NCBI RefSeq assembly: GCF_900452395.1
Contig: NZ_UGNV01000001.1
Location: 1,451,501 to 1,515,500 of the forward strand
Length of the DNA: 64,000 bases
Direction of reading: 5' to 3'
Origin: Legionella beliardensis
Lineage (GTDB): Bacteria > Pseudomonadota > Gammaproteobacteria > Legionellales > Legionellaceae
Shown: positions 63,953 through 64,000 of the stretch, piece by piece
How the letters are laid out: each line of letters opens with the position of its first letter
Position numbering within the stretch: position 1 is the first letter of the stretch
Notes under the pieces: model-generated
What the model saw: the letters and a program-made list of their open reading frames with translations, nothing else
Databases searched by the model: none
What the model was told of the DNA's origin: nothing
Made by a program: the position numbers and the translations under genes

Positions 63953-64000
63953 ATGAATCAAAAATTAAAAATGGGTGCCTATAGTTTATTATTAATCGCG
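63953..64000 (+). CDS. Start of an unidentified gene (partial)
   Basis: Sixteen codons are visible from the ATG at 63953, with AAGGA seven bases upstream. They read MNQKLKMGAYSLLLIA: a short basic start followed by a hydrophobic run, so a signal peptide or membrane protein. The gene continues beyond the window and cannot be named. Confidence 0.55.
   Translation, partial: MNQKLKMGAYSLLLIA

Noticed and set aside
1-64000. Prophage, integrative element or tRNA-linked island
   Set aside because: No integrase, phage structural genes, tRNA gene or att-like direct repeats were found; accessory content is limited to a few single genes.

Overview
The window is a stretch of chromosome from a gamma-proteobacterium, most likely a member of the Legionellaceae. 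The base composition is AT-rich (roughly 38-40% G+C by eye). Housekeeping gene orders are gamma-proteobacterial: pyruvate dehydrogenase aceE-aceF-lpdA, ybeZ-ybeY-ybeX, yciV-yciO-trpS-scpA-scpB-rluB, and secA-mutT. A CpxRA pair, an ankyrin-repeat membrane protein that resembles Dot/Icm effectors, and many short palindromic intergenic repeats also fit Legionella. The taxonomic call is an inference from sequence memory, not from a search.

Layout. 1-4833: the 5' part of miaB (cut by the window edge), an MFS transporter, and a cyanide-insensitive-type cytochrome bd oxidase (cydAB). 5157-13454: a CPA2 antiporter, ampE, a cysteine-rich lipoprotein and the full pyruvate dehydrogenase complex (aceE, aceF, lpdA). 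13455-13867: repeats. 13868-22038: rimI, a PolB-like exonuclease, a small SLT lipoprotein, adk with an overlapping thioredoxin-like gene, divergent glpD/glpK for glycerol use, an orphan amino-acid-binding protein and the outer-membrane phospholipase pldA. 22066-25988: a two-gene alpha-glucan unit (archaeal-type debranching enzyme plus TreZ). 26139-27365: an Xre/RES toxin-antitoxin pair with two candidate operator boxes and a convergent 36-residue ORF. 27503-30486: two unrecognised membrane proteins, one with ankyrin repeats. 30675-35099: a minus-strand cluster ybeZ-ybeY-corC followed by cpxR-cpxA.

35368-46803 is mostly plus-strand information processing and stress: yciV/rnm, yciO, trpS, scpA, scpB, rluB, rlmD, relA and the aminotransferase alaC. 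It continues with an RpfE-type protein, recJ, dusA, secA and mutT. The gaps after alaC, recJ and secA are filled by nested inverted repeats. 53738-61923 holds divergent pbpC and a very large alpha-2-macroglobulin with an intact thioester motif, a known functional pairing in envelope defence. 62155-64000: an unrecognised protein with a hydrophobic Gly/Ala-rich hairpin, a TauD/SyrP-type dioxygenase broken by an apparent 11-base deletion near its 3' end, and the first codons of one more gene.

I saw no CRISPR array, rRNA, tRNA, insertion sequence or prophage. The best candidates for something undescribed are the ankyrin/transmembrane protein, the small ORF with a perfect ribosome-binding site beside the toxin-antitoxin pair, the CX3C-rich lipoprotein before aceE, the perfect palindromes before secA and before the yciV gene, and the nested repeat elements.
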